From Streptomyces mirabilis (GTDB taxonomy: Bacteria; Actinomycetota; Actinomycetes; Streptomycetales; Streptomycetaceae), in the NCBI RefSeq assembly GCF_018310535.1, contig NZ_CP074102.1, positions 6,076,001 through 6,140,000 of the forward strand: a stretch of 64,000 nucleotides of DNA, in the 5' to 3' direction. The stretch's first letter is position 1, and every line of letters begins with the position of its first letter. The position numbers were made by a program, and so were the translations under genes. A model generated the notes under the pieces. It was given only the letters and a program-made list of their open reading frames with translations, made no database searches and was not told the DNA's origin. Below, one piece after another: positions 50,417-58,645 of this stretch.

Positions 50417-51628
50417 ATGTCTTTGCCAGGCATACGGACGGTGGTGACACCTCTCCCCAAACGCCTCGACTCCCTCACGAGCCTGCGCTTCTTCGCGGCC
50501 TTCGCGGTCTTCACCACCCACTTCACCGGGAGCGGCGGCAAGACCGGACTGGGACGGGCGCCATTGATCTTCCCCTACGCGCAGTTCGGCGGAAACGGCG
50601 TCAGCCTCTTCTTCGTTCTGTCCGGCTTCCTGATGATCTGGGTCTTCAAACCGAACGAGCACCCAGGCGCCTTCTACTGGCGCCGTGTAGGCCGGATATG
50701 GCCCGCCCACATGGTCGCCCTGCTGCTGGGCACCTACGCCTACTACACGGCGGCGCACCTCGCGATCAGCTGGCCCAGCCTGATCTCCTCCGCCTTCCTG
50801 GTGCAGACCTGGTCCCCGAACGTCACCCCGGCCCTCCCCGGGAACGAGGTGACCTGGACGCTCAGCGTCGAACTGCTCTTCTACGCCCTCTTCCCGCTGC
50901 TGGCCCGGATCGCGGTCAGGCTGCGCACCCGCTGGCTCGGGTCGGTCACGGCAGGCGGACTGGTGGGAATGTGGGCCGTGGACTGGTTCGCCACCACCCA
51001 CTACTCGCCCGCCCACGCGGCCTGGGTGATGCGCCATCCTGTGGTCTACCTGCCGGAGTTCCTGCTCGGCATGACGCTCGCGCTCGCGGTCAAACGCGGC
51101 TGGCGGCTGCCGCTGCACCCCTCGCTGCCGGTGGTGCTGCTGGCGGCCTACGTCTACTGCTACTACCAGGGCCACGCCTGGTTGCCGGCGGGGGCCGCCG
51201 CGCAGCTCGACTATCTGGTGCGGCCGGTGGTCGCGGTCTTGGCCGCACTGATCATCCTCGCCTTCGTCCAGCGCGAGGTCCGCGGACTGCGCGGCGTACT
51301 CAACGCCAAGCTGATGGTCCAGCTCGGCCTGTGGTCGTACTGCTTCTACCTCCTGCACCACTCGATCAGCCGGCTGGCCATCTACCAGTGGGGCCGCATG
51401 CCCGACAACAACGGCACGCTGTTCGCACTGGTCGGCATGGGCATGGTCGTCGTCGTGCTGGCCTGGGCGTTGTATTCCGCGGTGGAGGAGCCCGCGGAGA
51501 AGTGGTGGCGGCGGCACACGCCGCAGCGGTGGCTGCGGCAGGGCCCGCCCGACGGGCGAACAGTGGCAGTTGCGCCGCCCCGCCGGCCAGAGACAGAACC
51601 GCGCGAGCCGGTCGCCAACACGTCGTGA
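50417..51628 (+). CDS. Acyltransferase family 3 (OafA/YrhL-type) membrane protein
   Basis: A 403-residue membrane protein with about ten transmembrane segments. The opening RLDSLTSLRFFAAFAVFTTHF carries the family's conserved arginine and histidine, FGGNGVSLFFVLSGFLMIW is the next motif, and YWRRVGRIWPAH is the typical Arg-rich loop. It should transfer an acetyl or other acyl group to a sugar on a surface polymer or secondary metabolite. ATG 50417 is used; GTG 50441 is possible. It is the last gene of the element before attR, and its G+C content is chromosome-like. Confidence 0.88.
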   Translation: MSLPGIRTVVTPLPKRLDSLTSLRFFAAFAVFTTHFTGSGGKTGLGRAPLIFPYAQFGGNGVSLFFVLSGFLMIWVFKPNEHPGAFYWRRVGRIWPAHMVALLLGTYAYYTAAHLAISWPSLISSAFLVQTWSPNVTPALPGNEVTWTLSVELLFYALFPLLARIAVRLRTRWLGSVTAGGLVGMWAVDWFATTHYSPAHAAWVMRHPVVYLPEFLLGMTLALAVKRGWRLPLHPSLPVVLLAAYVYCYYQGHAWLPAGAAAQLDYLVRPVVAVLAALIILAFVQREVRGLRGVLNAKLMVQLGLWSYCFYLLHHSISRLAIYQWGRMPDNNGTLFALVGMGMVVVVLAWALYSAVEEPAEKWWRRHTPQRWLRQGPPDGRTVAVAPPRRPETEPREPVANTS

Positions 51629-51803
51629 AGCCAGCCTCGTGATCAACCGTTGGCTTCTGACGTGTCCGTGTCCTGGGCGGCGCGGCGGATGATGCCGAAG
51701 GCTGACGCGGCTGTTGGCACGTGCCATAGCCGTGCCACATCGTGCGGTCGATCACGGTCAACGACGGTTCGCCGCAGTTGCGATGCACCGCTGAGCTGGG
51801 CCA

Positions 51804-51843
51804 CGGTTCGAAACCGTCCGCGCCCACCAGTCTCAGGACACGA
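51804..51843. other. attR of the tRNA-Val element
   Basis: A perfect copy of 46606-46645 containing the T-arm and acceptor end of the tRNA without the rest of the gene. It restores nothing functional and marks the right boundary. Confidence 0.9.
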
Positions 51844-51846
51844 GAG

Positions 51847-51886
51847 AGGCCCAGATCAGCGGGTGGGTACCCGGAGATCTGGGCCT
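51847..51886 (+). terminator. Original chromosomal terminator of tRNA-Val
   Basis: AGGCCCAGAT and ATCTGGGCCT form a 10-bp stem directly beyond attR. It is a diverged counterpart of the hairpin after attL and was probably the tRNA terminator before insertion. Confidence 0.7.
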
Positions 51887-51953
51887 TGATCTTCCTTGGC
51901 GAGATCGAGCAGCGCTCGACGGGGGCGGCGGGGGTGTGAGGGCGAGGGTGCCG

Positions 51954-53924
51954 TCATGCGCGTCGGATGACCAGCACGGCCACGTCGTCGAGGTGGTCTA
52001 CCGCGACCGCGGCGTCGAGGACGCGGTCGGCGGTCTGCTCGGCGTTCAGTCCGTCATGGAGGGCCGCGCCGGCCAGTGCTCCGGCTCGCTCCAGTCCGGC
52101 GTCCAACGTGAGGCCCGGTCCTTCGACCAAGCCGTCGGTGACCATGACCAGCGCAGTGTCCTTGTCCAGGGTAAAAGTCTCCTCGCGGTACTCGGTGCCG
52201 GGCACGATTCCAAGGACCGGGCCGCCCGGCAGCTCGCGGATGCTGTGGCTGCCGTCCTTGCGCGCACACAGCACCGGCACGTGGCCGGCGCTGGCGCCGG
52301 TGACCTGTCCGTCGACTGGGTCGATATGCAGCATGGTGCAGCTGGCGAACCGTGCCGCCTCCATCGTGACCAGCAGTTCGTTGGTGCGCGTCAGCACGGT
52401 TGCGGGATCCGTTTCGTGGGCGGCGATCGTGCGCATGGAGGCGCGTACCTGTCCCATGGCTACGGCGGCGTCCACGTCGTGCCCCTGGGCGTCGCCGATC
52501 TCCAGGGCTACCGCGCCGTCGGGCATCACGAAGGCGTCGTACCAGTCTCCGCCGATGTCCAGCCCGTCCCGGCTGGGCCGGTAGCGGGCGGCGACCTCCA
52601 GGCCCGCGAGGTGTTCGGGCAGCGTGGGGAGCATGGTCTTCTGCACGGCCGTGGCCAGCTCGACTCGCGCCTGCTGCAACCTGATGCGCCTCAGTGCCTG
52701 GCCTGCCAGGTCGGCCAGAGTGCCCATGAGGGTCTGCTTGTCCAGCGACGGCCGGTATCCGCTGCCGTAGGTCACCAGCCACGCCCCGAGCGGTTGATTG
52801 CCGCGCTCGCTGAGGGGGGTGATGGAGACGGCGTAGTCGGAGCCGAGTCGGCCGAGCCGCGGAAATTCGGCCCCGTGTGGCCAACGGCGGATGTAATCCT
52901 CCCGGTCGGGTATGAACTGCGGCTTGCCGGTGCGGATCGACTCGGGCAGGGCGCTCGGATGGTCCAGCGGCAGGCCGTGCATGACGTCGACCTCCCACAT
53001 GGCTATCCCGGCATCGGTGGAGACGCGCAGGCGGCCTTCGTCGACGAGTGCGAGCAGGGCGCCGGTGGCGCCGAAGGTTGCGGCGAGCCTGGTCAGGGCG
53101 ACCTGCTGCAGTTCCTGTTCCGTGGCTGCGGTGATCAAGGCGGAGGAGAAGTCGGCGATGTCTTTGGCGCGTTGTCGCTCGGCAGTCAGTGCGGCCTGCG
53201 CCTTCCTCTTGCGTTTCTCCTGCTTGGTGTCGTCGCGGACCACCCCGAAGACCCTCTCGGGGCCGTCGTATCCCAACTGGATCCGACGGGTCTGGGCGGC
53301 CAGTTGGTGCCAGCCCTCGTGCTGGGGGAGGTACAGCAGCCTCACCCAGGGAGACTGCTGGGCCGAGGCCGAGCGCAGGAGCTGCCGCAAGGCCTCCCGG
53401 TCGTCAGGGTGCACTGCCGAGATCACACTGGTGAGCGACGTAGTGGGATCCGGGAAGAGCGCGGCCACGGCGGGTGCGCCACCGAGCCACTCCAGCAGGC
53501 GTCCCTGAGGTGAGTACATCCACAGGCCGAGGTTGGCGGCCGTGGTGGCCATCCGGAACGGGATCAGTAGGCTGGCCAGGTCGTTTCGCGCGTCCAGTTC
53601 GTGCACCCAGACCAGCTGCTCGTCACCGGTCGGATCCTCGACCGTCCGCGCCTCGATCAAAGAGGTGACGGGTGCTCCGGCGGGCCCGGGGAAGTCCAGC
53701 ACCCGCATGGCGACCGTCTTCGTCCTGGCGGCGTGGGTCACGAGACTCTCGGCCGACGTCTTCTGGTTTGCGGGCCACATATCACCGAAGTCACGTCCCA
53801 GGCACTCCTCCGCCGGCCTGCCCAGCGCCGTGGCCATCGCAGCGTTGAGACTGCGGATGGCACCGTCCAGCGTCAAAAGAGCCGCTGGCTCAGCCCTTCG
53901 AAGGAGATCGTCCGAGGCGCACAT
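51954..53924 (-). CDS. PAS-PAS-GAF-SpoIIE (PP2C) serine phosphatase
   Basis: A 656-residue signalling protein. Residues about 5-120 and 140-270 are PAS-like sensors (LLRRAEPAALLTLDGAIRSLN; FRMATTAANLGLWMYSPQGRLLEW). A GAF domain (about 290-430) follows, then the PP2C/SpoIIE phosphatase (about 440-655) with DIGGDWYDAFVMPDG, IGDAQGHDVDAA, VTDGLVEGPG and HLDDVAVLVI; the metal-binding aspartates are present. Such proteins dephosphorylate anti-sigma-factor antagonists and so switch alternative sigma factors under stress. No kinase domain is fused. ATG 53924 is supported by AGGGAG 6 nt upstream. Confidence 0.9.
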   Translation of the reverse strand: MCASDDLLRRAEPAALLTLDGAIRSLNAAMATALGRPAEECLGRDFGDMWPANQKTSAESLVTHAARTKTVAMRVLDFPGPAGAPVTSLIEARTVEDPTGDEQLVWVHELDARNDLASLLIPFRMATTAANLGLWMYSPQGRLLEWLGGAPAVAALFPDPTTSLTSVISAVHPDDREALRQLLRSASAQQSPWVRLLYLPQHEGWHQLAAQTRRIQLGYDGPERVFGVVRDDTKQEKRKRKAQAALTAERQRAKDIADFSSALITAATEQELQQVALTRLAATFGATGALLALVDEGRLRVSTDAGIAMWEVDVMHGLPLDHPSALPESIRTGKPQFIPDREDYIRRWPHGAEFPRLGRLGSDYAVSITPLSERGNQPLGAWLVTYGSGYRPSLDKQTLMGTLADLAGQALRRIRLQQARVELATAVQKTMLPTLPEHLAGLEVAARYRPSRDGLDIGGDWYDAFVMPDGAVALEIGDAQGHDVDAAVAMGQVRASMRTIAAHETDPATVLTRTNELLVTMEAARFASCTMLHIDPVDGQVTGASAGHVPVLCARKDGSHSIRELPGGPVLGIVPGTEYREETFTLDKDTALVMVTDGLVEGPGLTLDAGLERAGALAGAALHDGLNAEQTADRVLDAAVAVDHLDDVAVLVIRRA

Positions 53925-54034
53925 CTGTGACTCCCTGGCACATAACAAAACAGCCCTTTCGTCCATAATCGCGCATTTTTCCGCGCCTTTGGGGCCACCA
54001 GGTTCAGGACGTGAGTTGGCTATGCTCGTCCGCC

Positions 54035-54259
54035 ATGCGTGCTGCAGTGATCGTGTCCAAGGCCGTACTTGTCGTTCTCGGCACGTGGGCGGTTCTCGTC
54101 GTGGGCTTGGGGCTGGTCGCGCTCCTGCCTGAGCGCGTGCAGTACTACGCGATCTCCCCCTTCACCATGTTCCTCTGGGTGTGCGCCCTTGTCGTGTGCC
54201 CCGTGATCTCCTGCCTGGTGCTCCGCCGCTGGATCAGGACCGTGCCGGGCATGCCGTAG
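54035..54259 (+). CDS. Small two-helix membrane protein
   Basis: A 74-residue protein with hydrophobic segments AVLVVLGTWAVLVVGLGLVAL and FLWVCALVVCPVISCLVL joined by a short loop (LPERVQYYAISP). Function unknown. TATGCT (54021-54026) lies 8 nt before the ATG without a Shine-Dalgarno, which favours this start over the GTG at 54011. Confidence 0.55.
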   Translation: MRAAVIVSKAVLVVLGTWAVLVVGLGLVALLPERVQYYAISPFTMFLWVCALVVCPVISCLVLRRWIRTVPGMP

Positions 54260-54321
54260 CGGGACCCGTGGGCCCCGGAAATTCGGTGGTTGCGCCTGTG
54301 GGTGCTGGCCATACTGCGGCC

Positions 54322-54849
54322 ATGGATCCCGTGACTCTGAAGACCGCGCGACTTCTGCTCAGGCCCTTCGGCCCCTCCGACGCGGACGCGGTGTACGCGG
54401 CCTGTCAGGACGAGGACATCCAGTACTACACGCCGGCGCCGTCACCGTTTCGGCGTGAGGATGCCGAGAAGTACGTCGGGGAGACCGCGCCCCAGGGCTG
54501 GGCAGGGGATCGCGACCACATTCTGGGTGCCTTCCGGTCGGACAACGGTGCGCTGGTCGGTTCGTTCTGTCTGACGAGGCTCTCCGAGGGGGTCTACGAA
54601 CTCGGCTACTGGGCGGCCAAGGAGCAGCGCGGCCGGGGGTACTCCGCGGAAGCGTCCCGGGTTCTGTGCGACTGGGGTTTCGCCGTGCTCGGGGCGCACC
54701 GGATCGAGTGGTGGGCGATGGTCGGGAACGTGCCCTCCCGCGCACTCGCGGAGAAGCTCGGCTTCACCGTCGAGGGAACCCTGCGCCGTCGCACCGTGGT
54801 CCGGGGTGAACCGCGTGACTGGTGGGTGGGCGGACTTCTGAAGTCCTGA
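54322..54849 (+). CDS. GNAT acetyltransferase, RimJ/RimL type
   Basis: A 175-residue protein. It has TARLLLRPFGPSDADAVYAA, the acetyl-CoA loop ELGYWAAKEQRGRGYSAEAS and the RimJ/L-type end NVPSRALAEKLGFTVEGTLRRR. It probably acetylates a protein N-terminus, aminoglycoside-like compound or other amine. The ATG at 54322 follows CATACT by 6 nt. The stop codon lies in the first unit of a long 16-bp repeat array. Confidence 0.87.
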   Translation: MDPVTLKTARLLLRPFGPSDADAVYAACQDEDIQYYTPAPSPFRREDAEKYVGETAPQGWAGDRDHILGAFRSDNGALVGSFCLTRLSEGVYELGYWAAKEQRGRGYSAEASRVLCDWGFAVLGAHRIEWWAMVGNVPSRALAEKLGFTVEGTLRRRTVVRGEPRDWWVGGLLKS

Positions 54850-54940
54850 CGGTCGAGAGTTCGGACGGTCGAGAGTCCTGACGGACGGTCGAGAGTTCGG
54901 ACGGACGAGAGTTCTGGCCATCGAGAGTTCTGGCAGTCGG
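54843..54940. repeat. Six 16-bp tandem repeats starting over the GNAT stop codon
   Basis: Units of the form GTYCKGACGGTCGAGA begin at 54843, 54859, 54875 (with a 4-bp insertion), 54895, 54911 and 54927. The first contains the stop TGA of the acetyltransferase. Copies diverge with distance from the gene. Confidence 0.85.
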
Positions 54941-54953
54941 ACGTCCGGCCCCG

Positions 54954-55841
54954 TCATTCCTCGGCGAAGACCAGGTCCTCGATCGGGTGGGTCATGCGTA
55001 CCGTCCCGCCGTTGACCTCGACCACGTGGTGCAGGCCGGTGAGGGTCTTGGCGGTGGGGCCCTGGGAGAGGATGCGGAATCGGTCGGCGCCGCCGAAGAG
55101 GTAGCTGGGGAAACAGTCCAGCGAGGAGTCGGGCGCGAAGCGCAGGTGGTCCGCGAGGCGGCGGAAGAGCTTCGGGAGCAGCACCAGGTCGTCCGTGAGG
55201 GAGGACAGGCCGGTGATCGCCGCCCCGGTGGTCGTCGTGTCCTTGGCCCATACGCCGAGGCCCGCCGACCTCGCCTGCTGGGACGCCGCGGTCAGCTCGG
55301 TGCGCAGGTCGGGGAAGAGGTTCGAGTAGAAGGTCGGGAAGACCAGGCCGAGCGCGAGCAGGTGGTGGTTGGCGGTGGTGCGCAGCAGCGGTACGTCCAC
55401 GGTGATCCAGTCGCCGCTCTTCTTGCCCGCGGGTGGCGCGCCGCGACCGGCCAGCGCGACGCAGCGGCTGTGTACGTCGATCGCGCTCGCCAGGATGAAA
55501 CCGGGCACGCTCTCCGGGGTACTGGCGGTGACCTTCTCGCCCGCGTGCTGGACGGTGGTGAAACCGAGCCGGCTCAGCAGCTCGTCCCGGGCGGCGTGGG
55601 CGAGGTCCAGCGGCTGGTGCACCTCGTGCGGGCCCGCGCCCAGATAGTGGGTCTCCAGCGCGTCGATCGCGTCGAGCCGCAGGTTGGCGCCGCCACGGCT
55701 GTTCCGGTGCGTCTTGTCGATCTTGTGCGTGCCGGGGATCTCGTACCAGAAGGCCGCGTCGTGCGGGTCGAAGCGGACGGTATCGCCGTCCGGTTTCGCG
55801 TTCAGGATCCGGTAGTCGCCCTCGATGAGGAGCATGGGCAT
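54954..55841 (-). CDS. Staphylococcal nuclease-like (thermonuclease family) protein
   Basis: A 295-residue protein without a signal peptide. The N-terminal part has YRILNAKPDGDTVRFDP and LRLDAIDALETHYLG, which match the SNase motifs for the Ca2+-binding aspartate and the RL-GID-E segment. GLGVWAKD resembles the late SNase motif. About 110 residues lie between these motifs, longer than in simple SNases, and a C-terminal extension adds ~90 residues. A nuclease acting on DNA or RNA is the family expectation, but the key arginines are not all identifiable. GGAGGT lies upstream of ATG 55841. Confidence 0.7.
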   Translation of the reverse strand: MPMLLIEGDYRILNAKPDGDTVRFDPHDAAFWYEIPGTHKIDKTHRNSRGGANLRLDAIDALETHYLGAGPHEVHQPLDLAHAARDELLSRLGFTTVQHAGEKVTASTPESVPGFILASAIDVHSRCVALAGRGAPPAGKKSGDWITVDVPLLRTTANHHLLALGLVFPTFYSNLFPDLRTELTAASQQARSAGLGVWAKDTTTTGAAITGLSSLTDDLVLLPKLFRRLADHLRFAPDSSLDCFPSYLFGGADRFRILSQGPTAKTLTGLHHVVEVNGGTVRMTHPIEDLVFAEE

Positions 55842-55915
55842 GAGTACCTCCGCGTCAACGCCGGTGACTCATTGTTGCCGCGCGGCGGCTCCCTCGTACC
55901 CGGAGTGACACGGAT

Positions 55916-56257
55916 TTACGACGTTTGTGGCGGCCCTTCGTGGGCGTGCTTCAGCTTCGCGCGAGCGTCCACCGTGTCCGGCGGGGCGACCTCTGACCAG
56001 AAGCGGTGGCAGGTGACGAAGACGGCGAGTTCTCGTTCGCGTTGGCGGAGCTTCTCGACCTCGGCCTGTTCGTCGGGTGTCCAGCCGGGGGAGGCGGGGC
56101 GTTCCACCTTGCGCCAGCCCTTGTCGTCGCTGAAGCCGTCCAGGGGCTCCACCGACCAGGGGAGCCTCTTGAGCAGGGCCAGGAGCTCCGCCCGGACCTG
56201 ATGCAGCTCCTCCTGGCCGGCCAGGAGGTCACTCGGGAAGTCATAGGTCGCAGCCAC
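55916..56257 (-). CDS. Conserved hypothetical protein
   Basis: A 113-residue protein. The N-terminal helix (DLLAGQEELHQVRAELLALLKRL) is followed by a Trp/Pro-rich loop (PWSVEPLDGF, PGWTPDEQAEVEKLRQRE) and a terminal helix. No family is recognised. Coding bias is good and the reading frame is clean. It lies 74 bp upstream of the SNase-like gene in the same direction and may be co-transcribed. Confidence 0.65.
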   Translation of the reverse strand: MAATYDFPSDLLAGQEELHQVRAELLALLKRLPWSVEPLDGFSDDKGWRKVERPASPGWTPDEQAEVEKLRQRERELAVFVTCHRFWSEVAPPDTVDARAKLKHAHEGPPQTS

Positions 56258-56466
56258 GCGGCAATGGTACGCCTGTTCGAATTTGAGGTGCGAGTTCCTT
56301 CGGGGACTTCACGCGAACGGGTGGGGCGTCCACGTCGGACGACGTCCTGTCGCGGCGGCCGGAACCGGCAGTCGTCGTCGGCGAGTTCGGGGCTGCGCGC
56401 GTTGGCCCGGTCGACCTCGGCCAGTGCTCCTCGGCCCAGGCCCTGACCATCCTCGGCCTGGAGGGA

Positions 56467-58020
56467 TCAGGGAGTCAGCTTCGCCATCACGGCCCGCGGC
56501 AGTGACGGATTGGCCGCGGCCGCCTCCGCCACCCGACCCTCGTCGTCGGTGAGCAGTTCGACGATGACCTCCGCGGGCAGGGACGGGTGGGCGGCGGCTG
56601 CCGTTCGCGCCTGTCGGTCGGTCAGACAGGCGAGCAGGGACGGCGCCGTCGCGTTGGGGTGGCGGGCCACCTCGCGGAACGCCTTCGGGACCGGTGGGTC
56701 GTGTCTCGTCACGTGCTCCAGGAGGGACGGCGACGCGTCCGGGTTCGTCGCCACCCTGGCCAGCACCCGGACTCCGTGACGGTCGATCATGGCGCGCAGC
56801 CGGGTCTCGGAGAGGCCGGGGTGAGGGGCGATGGACTTGAGCACCTTCGCGTCGGTGTCGGCGGCCAGCGCGTCGCGGATCCCGGGCGGCAGATCGCGTC
56901 GTGCGGCGAGGAGCATCCGTACGGCCGGGTCGGGCGACTCGGCCAGTTCCTCGACCTCGGCAGGGGTGGCGGCGGCGATCCGTGGCAGCAGGGTCGCGCC
57001 GATCTTGGCGGTGCCCGCCAAGGAGGCCAGCACGTCCAGTGGTACCTGGGGATTGTGGGCCACGCTGCGCCGTACGTCGGGGCTCACGTCGGTGGCCAGC
57101 GCGCGCAATTGGGCGGCGTCGAGCGCGGGGTTCTCGGCGAGGTCGCCCCGTACGCCTGGCAGGGGGTCGTCGGCCAGCCGTCGCCCTGCCTCCGGGGGCA
57201 GGTCGGGCCGGGCGGCCAGGGCCCAGCGCAGCAGGCCGGAGGAATGGTCGGCGAAGCCGGCGGCGGCCCGGGCGGGAGTGGCCGGGTTGCTCAGTGCCTG
57301 CCGCCACATATCGTGCACCGTGGACTCGTGGGAACCGGTGCAGAACGCGCCCGGCGGCAGGTCGTCGGCCGGGTGCGGGTGCGGGTGCGGGTGCGGGTGC
57401 GGGTGAGCGTGAGCGGCCGAAGTCCGCTCTCGGTCGCAGACCAGGCAGCGCCGCGCCGGAGGAAGCCCGTCCCCGGTCAGCAGCATCTCCAGTACGGCCG
57501 GTGGTGTCGCCTCGTTGGCCGCCACCGCGCGGCGGACCTCGGCGTGCGGGTGTCGCGCGAGCCGGGCGGCCATGTCCGGCGTGGTCCACAGCGCGAGCTC
57601 GGCCACCACCGCGATCTCTGAGTCGGCGGCGAGCGTGTCCGTCACATCGGGGGGAAGGTCCGGGCAGGCGGCCAGCTTCGCGCGGCGCTCGGTGAACGGA
57701 TCCGTCGCGAAGCGGCGCGCCCACTCCGGGAGGCCGGCCCCCCTGTCGAGCAGGGCGAGCGCGGCCTGGGGCTGGGCCGCGGGATCGATGTCGGCGGACG
57801 TCAGCCGTCCCTCGTACGCGAGGTGTACGGCGATGTCCTCGGCGCGTGCGGCCAGCGCGCGTGCCTGTGCGTGGGCGAGGTCCAGGCGGGCGGCGAGTTC
57901 CGCGGCGATCTCTGCGTCTGCGTCTGCCTCTGCGTCCGCGATCGCGGACGCGATCAGTCGGTCGACCAGCTCGGCGGGCAGGGCCGGGTTGGCGGCGAGC
58001 CCGCACAGGATGTGGTTCAC
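56467..58020 (-). CDS. Leucine-rich-repeat-variant (LRV) helical repeat protein
   Basis: A 517-residue protein read from GTG 58020 (MNHILCGLAANPALPAELVDRLI). It is built of about 24-residue units with LRV signatures such as LAANPALPAELVDRLI, LAARPDLPPEAGRRLADDP, VAHNPQVPLDVLASLAG and VATNPDASPSLLEHV, running nearly to the C-terminus. The solenoid is interrupted near residue 215 by RRCLVCDRERTSAAHAHPHP, a CxxC followed by an alternating His-Pro run and a later Cys-His pair. LRV solenoids mediate protein binding; the insert could bind metal. The start at 58071 is an alternative. It is divergent from the MarR operon. Confidence 0.82.
   Translation of the reverse strand: MNHILCGLAANPALPAELVDRLIASAIADAEADADAEIAAELAARLDLAHAQARALAARAEDIAVHLAYEGRLTSADIDPAAQPQAALALLDRGAGLPEWARRFATDPFTERRAKLAACPDLPPDVTDTLAADSEIAVVAELALWTTPDMAARLARHPHAEVRRAVAANEATPPAVLEMLLTGDGLPPARRCLVCDRERTSAAHAHPHPHPHPHPHPADDLPPGAFCTGSHESTVHDMWRQALSNPATPARAAAGFADHSSGLLRWALAARPDLPPEAGRRLADDPLPGVRGDLAENPALDAAQLRALATDVSPDVRRSVAHNPQVPLDVLASLAGTAKIGATLLPRIAAATPAEVEELAESPDPAVRMLLAARRDLPPGIRDALAADTDAKVLKSIAPHPGLSETRLRAMIDRHGVRVLARVATNPDASPSLLEHVTRHDPPVPKAFREVARHPNATAPSLLACLTDRQARTAAAAHPSLPAEVIVELLTDDEGRVAEAAAANPSLPRAVMAKLTP
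57371..57412 (-). repeat. 6-bp tandem repeat encoding a His-Pro run
   Basis: GGGTGC occurs about six times in a row, then GGGTGA and GCGTGA. On the coding strand it encodes alternating His and Pro in the LRV protein. A second hexanucleotide array, TCTGCG (57911-57940), encodes Ala-Asp/Glu near the N-terminus. Both could vary in length. Confidence 0.8.
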
Positions 58021-58106
58021 GGGGGCACATCCTGCCTGGGGCGTGCGGGAAGCGCCCGTGGATTTCTCCACGACTCTGTCGGCTCTCCCCGCATCACGGA
58101 GTTGCT

Positions 58107-58159
58107 CAGTCCAGGCTGCACAGTTTGAACTGGACAGTCTGGACTGAAGGTCCTAGCGT
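58107..58159 (+). promoter_or_regulatory. MarR operon promoter with three phased 14-bp palindromic sites
   Basis: CAGTCCAGGCTG, CAGTTTGAACTG and CAGTCTGGACTG begin at 58107, 58121 and 58135, exactly 14 bp apart; each has inverted CAGT/ACTG arms (the first is imperfect). The -35 TGGACA (58131-58136) overlaps the second and third sites, and the -10 TAGCGT (58154-58159) is 17 bp away. The MarR ATG follows after 6 nt. Self-repression by MarR is strongly suggested. Confidence 0.7.
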
Positions 58160-58165
58160 GGGGGC

Positions 58166-58645
58166 ATGGACGACAGCAGGGATGACTCCGAAGGTGTCGA
58201 CGGCGTCTCCGGGTCCGCCGCGCGTGCCGCGCGGGATCTGCGGGTCGCGTTCAACCGGCTGCGGCGGCGGATCCGGGAGGTCGCCGAGACGGAGGGGGAG
58301 GCGCAGGACCTCACGCCCTCCCAGGTGTCCGCGCTCACGCTGGTGAGCAAGAGCGGCGCCGCGACGGCCAGTGGACTGGCCGCCGCCGAGGGGGTGCGCC
58401 CGCAGTCGATGGCCGCCACGCTCGCCGCGCTCGACCAGTACGGGCTGATCGAGCGCAACCCCGACCCCGGGGACGGCCGGCGGCAGCTCGTCACACTCAC
58501 CGACGCGGGGCGCGAGCGCATCGAGGGCACCCGGCAGGCCCGTGCGGAATGGCTGGCCCGGGCCTTCGAGGACCGCTGCACGGAGGCCGAGCGGCAGACC
58601 GTCATCGAGGCCATGGCCGTACTGGAACGGCTCACCCGGCCGTGA
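58166..58645 (+). CDS. MarR family transcriptional regulator
   Basis: A 159-residue regulator. The winged helix contains LTPSQVSALTLVSKSGAATA, SGLAAAEGVRPQSMAATLAALDQYG and the wing RNPDPGDGRRQLVTLTDAGRE. The N- and C-terminal helices form the dimer interface. It is the first gene of an operon with an MFS exporter (TGATG overlap) and an isochorismatase-like protein. It probably represses the operon from the phased sites just upstream and responds to a phenolic or drug-like ligand, as MarR proteins commonly do. Confidence 0.9.
   Translation: MDDSRDDSEGVDGVSGSAARAARDLRVAFNRLRRRIREVAETEGEAQDLTPSQVSALTLVSKSGAATASGLAAAEGVRPQSMAATLAALDQYGLIERNPDPGDGRRQLVTLTDAGRERIEGTRQARAEWLARAFEDRCTEAERQTVIEAMAVLERLTRP

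Larger units (their letters stand above)
46606..51843. mobile_element. Remnant integrative element inserted at tRNA-Val (about 5.2 kb)
   Basis: The element is bounded by 40-bp perfect direct repeats (46606-46645 and 51804-51843) that include the tRNA T-arm, acceptor end and CCA. Inside are a tyrosine integrase C-terminal remnant next to the left repeat, two fused NUDIX remnants, snapalysin, a small membrane protein and an acyltransferase. No replication, transfer or excision genes remain, so it is probably immobile. The order tRNA - att - integrase 3' end is standard for actinomycete integrative elements. Confidence 0.85.

Noticed and set aside
56241..56450. Small minus-strand frame between the hypothetical gene and the LRV gene
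   Set aside because: It overlaps the 55916-56257 gene, has poor codon bias and no ribosome-binding site.
57371..57412. Short tandem repeats as a CRISPR array
   Set aside because: The units are 6 bp without spacers and encode a peptide; no CRISPR-like repeat-spacer structure or cas gene exists anywhere in the window.
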